Shown here one piece after another: positions 25,557-37,600 of a stretch of 64,000 nucleotides of DNA (positions are counted from its first letter, which is position 1; the number at the start of each line of letters is the position of its first letter). This stretch comes from Lumbricus rubellus (taxonomy: Eukaryota; Annelida; Clitellata; Crassiclitellata; Lumbricidae): the NCBI GenBank assembly GCA_945859605.1, contig OX243824.1:18766267-18830266 (forward strand), in the 5' to 3' direction. A program made the translations under genes and the position numbers. Below the pieces are notes generated by a model. It was given only the letters and a program-made list of their open reading frames with translations. It had not been told where the DNA came from and ran no database searches.

Positions 25557-25745
25557 TTAGTCCATCCCGTGCAGATCTGCACATCGGGCAACGCATCGTC
25601 TCCATTCCTCTCTGTCCGCCGCCAATTCCTTGGCCTCGTCCCACGACATCTCCAGGCATTTCAGATCCTCCCTGATGGTTTCCGGCCAGTTCTTTCTCGG
25701 CCTTCCTCTCTTCCTTTTTCCTCCAGGATTCCATGACAAGCTCAA
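25557..25745 (-). mobile_element. 3' end of a LINE reverse transcriptase ORF
   Basis: Minus-strand translation gives GKRKRGRPRKNWPETIRED, then EELAADREEWRRC-like residues and a stop. This is the typical C-terminus of many non-LTR retrotransposon polyproteins. The remainder is missing. Confidence 0.65.
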
Positions 25746-26164
25746 AGAGGCTCCCTACAAACTGCTACAAAATATGATGGGCTTAAATGCTTCATCAATT
25801 TCTGTTGAGGCTAAAATGACCTACACGTAAATTCGATTAGAATAATAGGCTTAATCAACCTACCGCGTCAGAATAATTCCCACATAGTTCATGGTTCATG
25901 AAAAATAAGCTTAGAAGATATTCTTGTAAATTTACAAAAATTTATCTTCCTGTTTTGTGTAATAAAAATAATCATAAACACAAGTCCATTGCAAACTTTT
26001 ACTCTTCGATGCCGTAGGCTATAGCCTACCGTACGCTGAAGAAATCACACATAGCTAGACGTTAACCTATAACAGGTTACCTTCAGCCTAACCTCTGATC
26101 GTGCAATTGATTAGCGAAAGGTGGATTACCTTATCTTATACTTGACCGCTTCAACATAATGTTC

Positions 26165-26241
26165 TTAACCCTTTAAATACCACAGTGTAGTGAATGGTAG
26201 CCTATGAGATAGCCTATACCCTCGGTCGGTAAATGGGTTAA
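26165..26241. repeat. TTAA-bordered miniature palindromic element, copy 4
   Basis: TTAA at 26165-26168 and 26238-26241, with ends CCCTTTAAATACC and GGTAAATGGG. Same architecture and size as the other copies. Confidence 0.6.
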
Positions 26242-26475
26242 AGGGCCAACTAAAAATAACAATTACGTATTATAGGCTACGCGAGTGAAGAAGCTTCGAC
26301 GAATAACAATACGATTAGATAAGATATCAACGCTGTTTTGCTTTCCATCCTCCACTTGTTTTCCACTGAGCGCTCTTTATTTCTACCGATAGTCAACTGA
26401 TAAGACGTTTCACAGGACCACAGGCTAGATTAAAGTACAGGTGATTCGCCCATTTAATGAAGAAATTTAAACAGC

Positions 26476-26648
26476 CGGAGTTTTACGGGTTCGAATCCAC
26501 CTCAGGTCGCCGCGCAGGGACCCTGCTGAGCAAGTCCTTCACTCGCAATTAGTCATGCGCTTCGGGGTGAAACTCCTTTTCAGCGTCCGAGCTGCAGTCG
26601 GGAGCGCCTCTGCGTTGAAATATTGAAGATGCGCTGTAAAAAGTGCTC
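26476..26648 (+). repeat. Truncated tRNA-derived SINE with LINE-like tail
   Basis: ACGGGTTCGAATCCACCTC contains a perfect pol III B box. About 100 bp later GGGAGCGCCTCTGCG...GATGCGCTGTAAAA is a diverged form of the recurrent tail. The A-box part is truncated or diverged. Confidence 0.5.
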
Positions 26649-26784
26649 ATACGTATGCAATCTGTCTGAACCCGGTTTTAGCTCCAAAGGGGACCCAACG
26701 ACCTGACTACTAGAGAATTGGCGCTATAACATGTGCTCATACATTACATTACCCATACATGTATATATATAATTATATAGGCCT

Positions 26785-26852
26785 ATATTCATTCATTAAT
26801 TCTGAGAATTTATATAGCGCCTCTTCAAGATAGCTACTCAGAGGCGCTCTAC
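26785..26852 (-). repeat. LINE/SINE 3' tail fragment, reverse
   Basis: Reverse complement reads GAGCGCCTCTGAGTAGCTATCTTGAAGAGGCGCTATATAAATTCTCAGAATTAATGAATG, the recurrent tail. Confidence 0.6.
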
Positions 26853-27133
26853 AAAACTATTATGTATATGTTTTAAAAAAATCGTCTATCCACCCTGACG
26901 AGCTCTTCTGTTGGTCGCAGCAACGCAGCCAATTGAAAACTCGTCCAGCTCCTCTTCCACGCAGATAATATTTTCGTCTGCTGGATGACTTTCGATTCCA
27001 CGATGATTCGAGATGCGACGGATGAAGACGGATCGTCGTAGTCGTCGTTTCTTTGTCCACAGAAGAAGTAATTAGGTTTTTATCTGGATGAGTTCCTGAA
27101 TTTTCATCCTCTGCCAAATTAAATAATACACAG

Positions 27134-27250
27134 ACTCAATCAATCGATCGATCAATCAAGCAATCAATTAATTAATCAATCAATCAATCAATAGATCGAT
27201 CGATCAATCAATCAATCATTAAATCAATCAATCGATCATTGGATCAATCG
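27134..27250. repeat. Interrupted (ATCA)n/(ATCG)n microsatellite
   Basis: Runs of ATCAATCA with ATCGATCG interruptions. Confidence 0.9.
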
Positions 27251-27815
27251 CAAGAAAATGCAAAGCAAGAATTCAGCAACATGGTGGGTTACGGTATAGT
27301 TTTACTTATCGTAGAGGTTTCTATAGCTGCAAATTGTTAAATTTTACTCTGTGTAGGCCTAGTCTATTGGGTATTCTTTTTTCTCATTATTGCTTTAGTG
27401 TAAATAAATTGGTTAAAAAACCAAAAATGTGCAGCTAAGAATTAGTTTCGAGTTTCCAGGGGGGGGCAAGTGTCCCCTCTTATCCTAAGTGTGGGCGCCT
27501 AGGAAAAACCAAGCACGGTTGATCACAAATCATGCAGTGCAAGGTAATATTAAATTTAATCAATTTTACAGATGCCGCAAGTAGACTGAGACAGAAAGGA
27601 AGAATAATTTTCAATTTGCAATGACTTTATCAAATCAATTCTTAACAACCTGCTGCATGTGTCTCCCACCTTCCGATCTTTGTTTCTTTTCCGGCAACGC
27701 TTAGAGACCTAATAGGCTACATTTTGTTCAACTATGATTTTCATCGCATTAGTTCGAGAGAGCCTCTGATGAGCCTCTCATATAGCGTGGCGCTGTATAA
27801 ATTTGAAATTACCAC

Positions 27816-28337
27816 GGGGCGCGGTAGAGTAATGGTTAACACGCTGTAATTGCAAAGCTGTCTGCTCAGTTGGTTGTTAAGTTTAATTAAGATTACTGCA
27901 TAACTTGCAAGGGCGGATACAGAAATTTTGGACGGGGGGGGGGGGGCCAAAAATTCTTGGTCTTGGGTCCGGGAAAAAATTTAGGCCTTGGGAAATTTTT
28001 TTTTTAGTCATCCGGCTAAATTTTTCGGAAAATAATACCATTTTGTCCGCCCAAAAAGTTGATGACCTTTTTTTTAGTCATCCGGCCAAATTTTGGGAGG
28101 GGGGCCGCAATGCATGGGTATTTCTTAATAGGGGGGCCAAATTGTACAATATGTACATTGTTCCACAGCATGTTCAATCCAAATGGGGGGGGGCACGATA
28201 CATGGGAATTCTAAATGGGGGGGGGGGCCATGGCCGGATAAGCCCCCCTGGATCCGCCCCTGATAACTTGTAAATGTAAAAGGCAGTCCGTCTTGCAGGC
28301 GTTTCAATAAAGAAAATATATTATTATTATTATTGTT
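27816..28337 (+). mobile_element. tRNA-derived SINE interrupted by a hAT MITE
   Basis: A head GGGGCGCGGTAGAGTAATGG (A-box-like) is followed by TAATTGCAAAGCTGTCTGCTCAGTTGG and, after the MITE, CTTGTAAATGTAAA...GTCTTGCAGG and an (ATT)n tail. Flanks repeat ATTACCAC (27808-27815 and 28338-28345). It is the same SINE as 44974-45230, but about 75 bp including the B box are deleted. Confidence 0.7.
27908..28262. mobile_element. hAT-type MITE with G-rich interior, nested in the SINE
   Basis: Exact 8-bp target duplication ATAACTTG (27900-27907 and 28263-28270). Ends CAAGGGCGGATACAG and CTGGATCCGCCCCTG are inverted. The interior has several GGGGGGCC runs and an internal block repeated as TTTTTTAGTCATCCGGC. 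Length 355 bp. Confidence 0.85.
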
Positions 28338-28359
28338 ATTACCACTGTCAGTTCTGCAG

Positions 28360-29950
28360 GTACTGTAGTCAGGTTGATGTGATTCTTTCGTTGCCAGTTC
28401 AGAAGCTGGGTTCAAGCAGAGTACGTAGAATGCGTTTTGTAACGCAGTTAAGGTGGTTACGGCGCTGGGTGCTGGTGAATAAGCTGGTGCTCTGCGCTTG
28501 GATTTTCAGTGGTGCTTTAGAAACTTGATTACGATTACGATTACGATTACGAGCAAGTCTTACAGCAGCAGTCACAGCCAGAACGATGGCTTAGGATGAC
28601 GCCGATTATATATCGCCTTCATTCCTTACTAGGCGCTATATAAATGGTCACATACATAGCCTACATGTACATATTGGAAAAATAACTGCGATTAGGCAAT
28701 TAGTAGCGAGTCGGGGCAACTCGAAGGGTGAACAGCACAGCTAGATTGGTCAGCGCAGTTAGGCTTACCATGATAAAAAAAACTAACCAATACACGTAAT
28801 TATGGGAATTACATACCTACATGTAGATGTTCCATTTTTATAGCCTAAATCACATTCAGTGCAAGAAATTATACCTGAAAAATACACTGCACGCTAAACT
28901 AAAACATTAACTTTTCACCCAATTCGGGCCAGACCACATTGTAAATGACGAATACATCATTGTAAAAAATTGCTTGTGGAGTCACACACTTGAATAGGCA
29001 TACGGAACTACACACGTGATACGGCACTGGCGCCATGTTTAACGAACATTAGCGCCATCTGCAATCAGAACACTCTGACGACTTCTCCATGACTCTGTGG
29101 CTGTGAGTTACCCAGACAAATAATGTATACCCAGACAAATTAGTACACGAGGCCACACTAATTGCGTGTGTCGACAGCTTAGATTGACAGACGCCGGTTT
29201 TAATTGCAGCGCAGCGCTACTTCGTTTCTGTCGTATGCTCTGGCTAGACATTAGTGCACAATTGTCTGGAGTACCGTAAGCGAGTTCAGTGACTGTACGT
29301 GCGAGCTGTAGCAGCTTGAATCGACGCAATTGTCACGCATGCAGACGTATTTTGACTCGAATCTGACTTGAAAGCTTGCTTGCGTTGAAACAGTTAGCCT
29401 GCTGCCCTACTGCTGCTGCTTTCGAGTTTCATTGACACATCAAGTCTGCAGAATAGCAAATTATACGAATCAGATATTCAACTCCACGTGTAGCCTAACG
29501 TGGATCAGGTCCGTATTTAAGGAGAGTGTTTTGGGTGTTCCAACATTCCCCCGAAATGAAATAGGCCTAGTGCAAAATTTAAAAAAACACGAGTTTACTA
29601 ACGCACGATGTAAGATCTAAGAAGGGAGCGGGTAATTATGAAACTCTTATTTATATGTGAAATTATACAAATCATTAGGATTACACGGATAAAACGTGTA
29701 GGCCTATAGAATTCGAAAACTCTCAACTTTTCTCATTCACTGCGCAGACTACGTAGTACCTAGTCACAGGCCTTTCATCATAGGCTACTACTTATGAATG
29801 CAATATAGAGCGCTTCAGATTTTCATTATTCTACAGTCATTCTGCAGTGTGTTATTGCTCCTCGTTTATTAGTTGTTCGATAGTATTTCGATGGCAGAAG
29901 AGAAAGTATCTCTGATGGACACAATCACACAATAAAGATAAGACAAAAGA
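28360..29950. other. Intergenic, no gene recognised
   Basis: No supported coding region. The interval includes a diverged GCGCTATATAAAT tail at about 28610-28650. Confidence 0.4.
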
Positions 29951-29955
29951 ATTGG

Positions 29956-30321
29956 GTGGGACATTTGCTAAGAGGAGTAACTTGCAAGTCCATTCTGCAG
30001 ATAAGTGAGACCAGCAAGGCAAAGAACCCGAAAGTAAACCCAACAGAAAACTTGATGCCAAAGCGATCAAGAGTGATTACCACTAACACAATGAAAGGAT
30101 CAACAGGAAGTTCGAGAGTCCAGAAAAGGATGTCGCGCAAAGGCAAACGTGCAAGCGTCTCTGATGCTGCTGCTCCGTGCCTCTACTGTGGTGACCTGTT
30201 TGGAGCAACACCGGAGCCATGGATTCAGTGCCAAACATGTTGTGAATGGGCACATTGCGATTGTGCCGGTGTTAGTCAGAACCAGCATAGTTTTGAATGC
30301 GAATGTTGCACGCAGGTGTAA
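29956..30321 (+). pseudogene. Transposase C-terminal / PHD-like zinc motif remnant
   Basis: A 121-residue open frame whose last 50 residues read CLYCGDLFG...PWIQCQTCCEWAHCDC then FECECC. Cys-Cys-Cys-Cys-His-Cys spacing like this occurs at the C-terminus of many pogo/Tigger-type DDE transposases and in PHD fingers. The preceding basic stretch (KRSRV...RKGKRAS) fits the transposase tail. No catalytic domain is found upstream, so I read this as a fragment; a short chromatin-type zinc protein exon is the alternative. Confidence 0.45.
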
Positions 30322-30713
30322 ACAAAACCCTTTAAACATTTTTTGCAGATTTCAGCTGCTTGTTATTGCTTGCTTTTTGTACCATTTGTCTAGTACATGT
30401 AGGATATATGCAAGCTTTTATGAAGAGCAATTGGCTATATCATACAGTATTAATAACATGTCTAGTCACCTGTCTTGTGTCTAGACCATTTTATGCAGCT
30501 CAATATTGCTCTTACATTTTGGATAGCCTATTACATACTGCAGTATCGATTGATAATTAACCATTTTTAATCCGTTCACCGCTTTGCAATCTGGCCATGT
30601 GGCAAATTAGGTGACAACTTGATAATAAATGTTATTATAAGGCCTAAGTAACTGGCAGCAATTTTGTATTTAGTATCATGTAATGTGCATGGCACTAGTC
30701 AGAACCATACACA

Positions 30714-30975
30714 AGGGTAATATGGACCTGGTCCATATTACCCCTTTTAGGTGTGTCCATATTACCCCGACCATGGGGTAATATGGACCTTTTGGGAGTT
30801 TTTATATTTTTCTAAGTTTTGAAATAAATTGATGTTAATTGTTTAAAGTTTTATGTGTTTTTGTTTTGAAATGATGAAAGTGTTTGATTTGAATCAAGTC
30901 GGATTGTGTGGATGCTTAATTTTGCTCAGAAATATTCATTGAAGTTAGGTGGTCCATAATACCCCAAGTTACCCT
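30714..30975. repeat. Palindromic GGGTAATATGGACC repeat cluster
   Basis: GGGTAATATGGACC and its complement GGTCCATATTACCCC alternate at 30716-30800 (three occurrences). A diverged form, GGTCCATAATACCCC, lies at about 30951-30966. Possibly a small TIR element; borders unclear. Confidence 0.45.
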
Positions 30976-31047
30976 AGGTAGTCATCAATTTTTTAACGAG
31001 TGACTGATTATAATTAAGATGTCTGCTATGATTGTGACATTATTCTG

Positions 31048-32096
31048 TCATTCCTTTGTGGTGACTCCCTTATGCGAATATCCAATGTCTTTGAAATGAT
31101 GCGTTTGGTTCCTGGGTACAAACATCGTCACAGCAATGGTTTTTATCGGTGCATCGCCCCAACGATAATAATAAATTCCACCAAGTCTATCGATGTAATC
31201 TATGAAGTTCTGATAGTCGTCAGAAAGCCAAAACGACAGACGCGATATCTCGAAGTTGTTGTAGTAAATTACGTTCTTACTCCAACTTTCAAAGAAAGTG
31301 GCGTTTATTAAGTTTTTCGTAATATAGAGGGCAGCACTTTCCCACAAATCCACGGTACATCTTGGAACATCACCATCAACGAGGGCGTATCCATATTGAA
31401 AATCATGATCATGCATATACTGGAATACATCATATTTGATGGGTCGCAGTATCTCTGAATCATCATCAAGTCGCCAGGCATATTCAAATCCACGAATGAT
31501 CGGCTGTTCGTAGATGAGTTTTGCATGAAAACGACACATGTGTCTGTATCCAAGACTATAGTGGCAGGAACGCTGTGTGAGATTGGATGGAAGAAAGTCG
31601 GGAATTTTTAATTCGACGGTCTGAAAGTACACCGTCGACTTGAACCGGCGTTTTATTCTGCGGATCGATGTTTCTCGTGAAATATAACAACTGGATAGCG
31701 GAAAGCGTTATTGAAATGTTTATCCAAGACCCCTAGTAATCCCTGTATTCTAAAGGGGTCAAATTTTACGAGTAGATAGATGAATGCCTTCGGCTTATCC
31801 GTTGGCCAACGCAGCAATTGACATTGCAGCAGGCGACATTCACTATCACAGTGTTGCGAATTCATCAATAATTGCATCCGATTGGATCTTGTGAGTGTTG
31901 TTTCGTTTCCTCTGGCTTCTGACCACATTAGGGATTGTCCAGCTGGTCTGGTTGACTCTGGGTAACCACAGTTGTCCGATTCCAGCCACCCCACTCTCCT
32001 CATCGAGATACAGATGACAAGAAAACTTAGCAGACACAGAGTGAAAAATAACCATGTTCGTCTCCTGAGAAGTTGACATACGACGTTGCCTTTCAT
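31048..32096 (-). pseudogene. GT15 mannosyltransferase-like gene, copy B, frameshifted
   Basis: The N-terminal part (32096-31653) has a short cytoplasmic tail, a signal anchor at residues about 14-31, and a stem ending VVIFHEKH. The catalytic part (31632-31048) continues in another frame with YRHMCRFHAKL, YAWRLDDDSE, YNNFEISRLSFW and YYYRWGDAPIKT. Against copy A, about 5 residues are missing at the junction (about 31650-31690), where the frame changes by one base and the first frame meets TAA. This is a small frame-disrupting deletion or, less likely, a very short intron. Everything else is well preserved, so the lesion is recent or the assembly is wrong there. Confidence 0.75.
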
Positions 32097-32099
32097 TGT

Positions 32100-33450
32100 T
32101 TTTAAATTTAATTTTCTGAAATTAAAACAACATTGTTGTAAATTATTGGAAGAGCCTTTTAAACAGCGTCACGTTTACTAATTGACCAAGAAAGGGGGTG
32201 GGAAATTTTTTTATGGTGACGAAACTTCAATCGACTAATTTCATATCGTAATCGCAATCTCGAGACTTCTACATCGCCCACAAAAGCGAAGTCGCGGGAA
32301 CCAGCTTATTCACATAATATTATGTCGTCACATCAGTCAGTTTTCTGTGAGTAGGCCTAATCCAGAAGCAGATTTGTAACGGCAGACAGACCAGTGTTAC
32401 AGTAGTATGCACCAGATACAGGTGTTTGTAGAATTGATAATTTTTCAAACCGCCTTGGGATTGATTCGGCCATTGTATGGCTATGGCTAACTGATTTGCA
32501 ACTTCAGTTCGTCGACGCGGAGAGGATTGTATTTAGTATTCAGAATCTAGCACGAATTCTTTGCTCTTGGTCCTATCGGAATCCAACCTTTTCATGTTCG
32601 GAATTTGGTTCATGCGTAAAGTTTATGGATTTCAATGCTCGAATTTAAAAAATTATTCTTGGAGGTTCTCACCTTGCTTCGCCAACTGCGCTGTTGACCT
32701 TGTCAGGCTATTTCCGATTCTCTTCGCGTTGTTAGCTTAAACTCCCGAAGACATATGTCGCTTTGAACGGTTCTCACTGTCGTGACATGGGGTGAATTCA
32801 TGACGCTGAACGTTTTCATTTTCCAAAGTCTAGACTGACCTGAAGGCAACAGGAATTAAGTAAGCAACTACTAGGCCTACATGATCGCTTAGCAGAGCTC
32901 AGCTATAATTATGGTCATCAAGAAATCTGCTGTCAGCCATCTATGATCAACGATTAAAATACATGAATGTTATACTTAAGAGTAAAGATGTAGGGATTGT
33001 AGGTCTACGTGTGAAAGCATAGACTACGTGTACACATGGATATATCCACGTGTGTGTGACCCGGCGAAATGTCATTCGAGAAATTGTCATGGACAAAGTG
33101 GCACGGAGAAAATGTCCTAGGCCTAATGACAAAATGTACCTGACAATATGTAATGGACAAAATGTCATAAATATAAAATGAGTAAACGAGTGTTTAGGCT
33201 ATCTGTTTATTTTAATAATTTACACATCTCAAAATAGACTGAAAAGCGATTGCGACAAAAGATTTTCCATGGTAGAAATCAGGAAGAAAGAAAAATCTTA
33301 CCACTTCACAAAATAATTAACTTAGTAGCCTACTTCTGCAATGCTGAATAAAGCTGGTTTCATGTGTTTATAGTATTTGCACATTATCGAAACAACATAA
33401 AAAATGTGTGTGTGATTGTGTGTAGCATTGTAGCCTATGCGATTGTGCAT
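32100..33450. other. Intergenic, no gene recognised
   Basis: No supported gene. A short cluster repeating ATGGACAAA(A)TG and AAATGTC lies at 33068-33172. Confidence 0.4.
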
Positions 33451-33453
33451 GTA

Positions 33454-33614
<161 letters not shown>

Positions 33615-33649
33615 AGCGCGTGTTTGGGTGTGTGGAAATGACTCAACCC

Positions 33650-35440
33650 TTATACTATAGGCAACCAGAATTTCTCAAGGTCTTCTACCAAAATAAATTA
33701 ACGGCTTAAGGATTACAGAGCTAATGCGAAGTGTAGGCTATGCAAGTTCAACGAGTTTGATAAGATCTACTAATTGAAAAGCACAGCACTTGATACATAC
33801 AATCACAAATAGTGCAGGTGATTACCGTGTTTCAGTTATCAAAACGACGTATGCACAAGCGACATTATACGGTACCCATGCAGCTCTATTAGCGGATAAA
33901 ATCGAATGCGCCAAGTAAGTATAGGCTTATTAGCCTAAGTGAGCGTGGACAGACGCTCACAGTATTCACTCTGTGAGTCACAGAGTGAATACCAAAAACC
34001 ATAATTAGGCCTAGGCTATAAGAAAATAAAACATTAAACGATTCAATCAGCAATCTTAAATAAAGAGCTATCAATCAATCAATCAATCAAATATTTTTAT
34101 TTTGCAACCAGTATACATGAAAGGTTCACACATCGTTCACATTGGCTACAAAAAAGGGAGGCCCTAAAGGGATTTTAAAAAAATCCCGCTTTCTAGGGAC
34201 ACCAACTAATATAATAAGTTGACGATGTAAGGTGGCCATGACGAAGTCTTTGCAAAATCAACGTAGTGACTGACAAAAAAGATAAGGCAACTTAGGCTAT
34301 ACTAGAGAACGGAAGACAAAACAAACAAACACAAAAACAAGAAACTGAAAAGCACAAGATTATTATCAATAAAGTACATCAGAATTGACCAAGACGCCAG
34401 CAATTTAGTATAGAACTTGTCACACAATCGGCGAGAAATTAATCGATGTATAGATAGGCCTACTAGGTTATGCAGAGAGACTAAGAAAACGTAGGCCTAT
34501 TGGCCGACTAAGATTTATAAGAATTTACGCTCGTCACAGTTGGCCGTAGGCCTATAATAAAGGACCAGCTTCCTGTGCGTACTAAATTAGATTATTATTA
34601 TTATTGACTTTTTATATAGCGCACCTTGAGGTAAACTAGGACTACTCAGTGAAACAACGGCTAAATAAGGTAGGTTTTAACTTTTAAGTGAGAAAGAAAC
34701 AGTGATGTGACTATGGTCAGAGTTCCGTTAATTACTATGCCATCAATCATAAGAGAAAGCATTTTGCATAGGCCTACTGACAGTAAAATAATAAATTTAG
34801 GCCTATAGGCCCACATAAATCGAAAGACAACGAAACTTACCAGGTCAGATATCCTCTCGTCAAATTTGTAATTCGTGAAAAGGAAAGAATTTAAGATATT
34901 CTTGACCCTGCTTTATCTAAAAATCGCAAACATGTTTTAACATTACAGGATGTCGCTTTTGCAAAACAAAGGTCATGAAAGTGTAAACACCAGTGGCTAC
35001 TGTTTAATCTTGTAGCCTACTTGACAGCCAGATAGTCCTATTGCGTTCTTAATATCGCCTAAGCGTTTGAAGATAACTGGCCTAGACCTGGCCCATATCA
35101 AAATGGCAGAGTGCTCAATATAGGCCTAAGCATTTAACTTGCTGTCTATTCTCGCACGCAGGGCGCAGTTTCTAGGCCCTACCGACAGTTACCTGAAAAG
35201 AAGCTTATAGGCCTATCACAATGCAATAATATCAATGTAATTTCATCTTCAAGATGATATCGTGAGGGTTTTAATCTATAGGCCTACCGGTAGCCTACAT
35301 AATATTAAGAGCCTTATTCTTATGCTGTGTAGCCTATATCAATGTCATGTGGCAAATAGAATCGTAACACACGCGCAAGTGCACTTCATAAGTGAATAGA
35401 ATATTAAATTAAATTGATCGTTATCAGTTCTGAAGCTACC
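33650..35440. other. Intergenic, rich in TAGGCCTA motifs
   Basis: No supported gene. TAGGCCTA/AGGCCTAC occurs many times. A hairpin TATTCACTCTGTG...CACAGAGTGAATA lies at 33962-33991, and a reverse LINE-like tail fragment (TATATAGCGCACCTTGAGG) at about 34610-34650. Confidence 0.4.
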
Positions 35441-35442
35441 GT

Positions 35443-35749
35443 CAGGGCCGGATTAAGAAATGTGGAGACCCAGTTCGGGAGATTTTTTGCGGATCTTCGG
35501 CCGAAAATTCTGATGACCTTTTCAGTGTCGTTTGGTCGAAATTTCCGTACAATATAGGCCTAGGCATATCGATTTTCCCTGCCAAAAATAGCTGACGACC
35601 TTTTTTACAAGTCGTTTGGTCGAAATTTGCTCAAAATATAGGCTACACATTTTTCCTGAAAAGGTTCTTTTTCGAATGTGTGTGGGCCCTCTAAAGTGTG
35701 GGGGCCCCTGTTCGGTCGAACATGTTGAACATGCTTTAATACGGCCCTG
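35443..35749. mobile_element. hAT-type MITE, 307 bp
   Basis: Exact 8-bp target duplication GCTACCGT (35435-35442 and 35750-35757). Ends CAGGGCCGGATTAAG and TTTAATACGGCCCTG are inverted. The interior repeats GGTCGAAATTT and GACGACC/GATGACC with TTTT. Confidence 0.85.
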
Positions 35750-36419
35750 GCTACCGTGACAAAAGGTTTTGAAAAATTGAAATAAGCTTAAACAAACTGA
35801 TTTGTGACAAAAAATTGTGCGGCAGTTAAAGACCGTGGCACAATTTGAAAATAGGCCTAAATTAAAACACCACACTTCTTGCTATCGTAGGCCTAAATTC
35901 TACTAGGCCTAGGCCTATTAATTTGAAAATGGAATTTCGCTACCGCCGAACATTAAAATCGAATTAACGAAAATAAAATGTTATCTACAACGTTCCATCT
36001 AGTGATGCACAATGCGCAATTTCTAGGCCTCGTGGGCGGTGAACTACCAGAGCCACGGACAACAGTAGACCCAGGGCCTATTCAGCGTAACGATGACCAC
36101 GTGACGCAGATGAACTCTTTCTTATCTGTCATTGCTAGCAGCTAGCACCGTATAAGCTTAGGCCTAGTGTGCTGTTCAGAGTGGCTATGTCGCTATGCGA
36201 TGTAATTCGTTTTTGATTTCGAACTTTTTTCGAAGAAACATTTACTCTGATTTTAAAGCACTAAAATGATGACGATGGCCAGTCCTCTCCCTCACCGTCT
36301 TATCTTCCCACCGACAGTGTACGGTTCGTGCACTCATTATAGCTGAGTTGGTTAGGGGTGCACCCAGACGGGGCAGAACGGCCTAGCGGACTAGGTTAAT
36401 TCTAGGTAGGTCTAAATTG

Positions 36420-36791
36420 CATAGGCGTAGGAGACGGGGGTCCAGGGGGGCAAATGCCCCCCAAATTTCGGGCAAGTCTGATTTTTCGGGCAAGTAGACC
36501 CGGAAAAATAAAAAAACGTTTTAGAAAATGTTTACTTTTTTATTTTTCCGGGTCTTCTTGCCCGAAAAATCAGACTTGCCCAAACAAAAATGGTCGTCAG
36601 ACCTTTCGAGCAAAAATTAACGTGAAATTTCAGAAGATTTTGCCCGGATGACTAAAAAAAGATCGTCAGAATTTTCGGGCAAGCGTAGCGGGAATTTTTC
36701 TTAAGATTTCGGCGGAATGAAAAAAAAAATTCCGGGCAAAAGTCTCATTTTTGCCCCCCCCCCCAACGTTGAAATGTCCCCTACGCCTATG
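36420..36791. mobile_element. hAT-type MITE, 372 bp
   Basis: Exact 8-bp target duplication CTAAATTG (36412-36419 and 36792-36799). Ends CATAGGCGTAGGAGACGGGG and CCCCTACGCCTATG are inverted. The interior repeats TTTCGGGCAAG and its complement. Confidence 0.85.
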
Positions 36792-37181
36792 CTAAATTGT
36801 ATGCATTAGTGTCTGACTAGCAGGGTTTTGTAGATGCGCGACCGTCCCTACTCAATGGATAACCCACCGTCATGGAGACAAGCGTACCCGCGTTCGAGCT
36901 CCGTAGGGTGGACACTGGAAAGGTTGTCATTAGCGCCGTGTATTGCAAGCTGTCCGTTTTGTTAGTGGTTAAGATTTATGTCTTCTGTCATTTGCATTCG
37001 TGTGAATTGTTCAATTGCATAACTGTAGGCCTACACTGTCACCCGGATTGTTCAATAAGGAATATTATTAGCCTATAATTCTAACACGAGTAGGCTAATG
37101 CCGGTTAGACCTAACCTCAATCTTTGTAAGGCGCCCTTGTAGACACCGCGCATATAAATTTTAGAAATTATAATTATTGGG

Positions 37182-37184
37182 CCT

Positions 37185-37277
<93 letters not shown>

Positions 37278-37292
37278 CATTACTACTACTAC
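37182..37292. repeat. (ACT)n microsatellite
   Basis: About 110 bp of ACT triplets with few interruptions, abutting the LINE fragment. Confidence 0.95.
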
Positions 37293-37309
37293 TGCTGCTA
37301 TTGCTGTGC

Positions 37310-37600
37310 TATCCATTCCAGGCCGTAGATTCCTTCGCTCTGCAACGCATGGTGACCTGGTTGTTCCTAGGGCTCGATCTTCCACAGTGCTGCATAGAAG
37401 TTTTGCTATGGTCGGTCCGTCTTTCTGGAATAAGTTACCTATTAGTCTCCGTAATGAACTTCTTTGTCTTTCTTTGCCCCTTTTCCGCAAGCGTTTGAAA
37501 ACCATTCTCTTTGATTATGGTTTGGTGTCAGGTCGGGAGCGCCTCTGAGGAGTTCTCTTGAAGTGGCGCTATATAAATGTTCGATTACAATTACAATTAT
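37310..37600 (+). mobile_element. LINE 3' end (reverse transcriptase C-terminus plus 3' tail)
   Basis: Encodes FLRSATHGDLVVPRAR, then SFAMVGPSFWNKLPISLR and FRKRLKTILF, the conserved end of CR1/L2-type LINE polyproteins. This is followed within 20 bp by the tail GGGAGCGCCTCTGAGGAGTTCTCTTGAAGTGGCGCTATATAAAT and ATTACAATTACAATTATT. It directly links the recurrent tail to a LINE. It is 5' truncated, as is usual. Confidence 0.8.

Noticed and set aside
26860..27117. 85-codon minus-strand open frame
   Set aside because: Low-complexity Thr/Ser/Arg composition, no homology, and next to a microsatellite.
27741..28415. Open frames around 27.7-28.4 kb
   Set aside because: They lie across the SINE and the nested hAT MITE.
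37161..37505. Poly-Val and poly-Thr open frames
   Set aside because: Translations of the (ACT)n microsatellite and the antisense of the LINE fragment.
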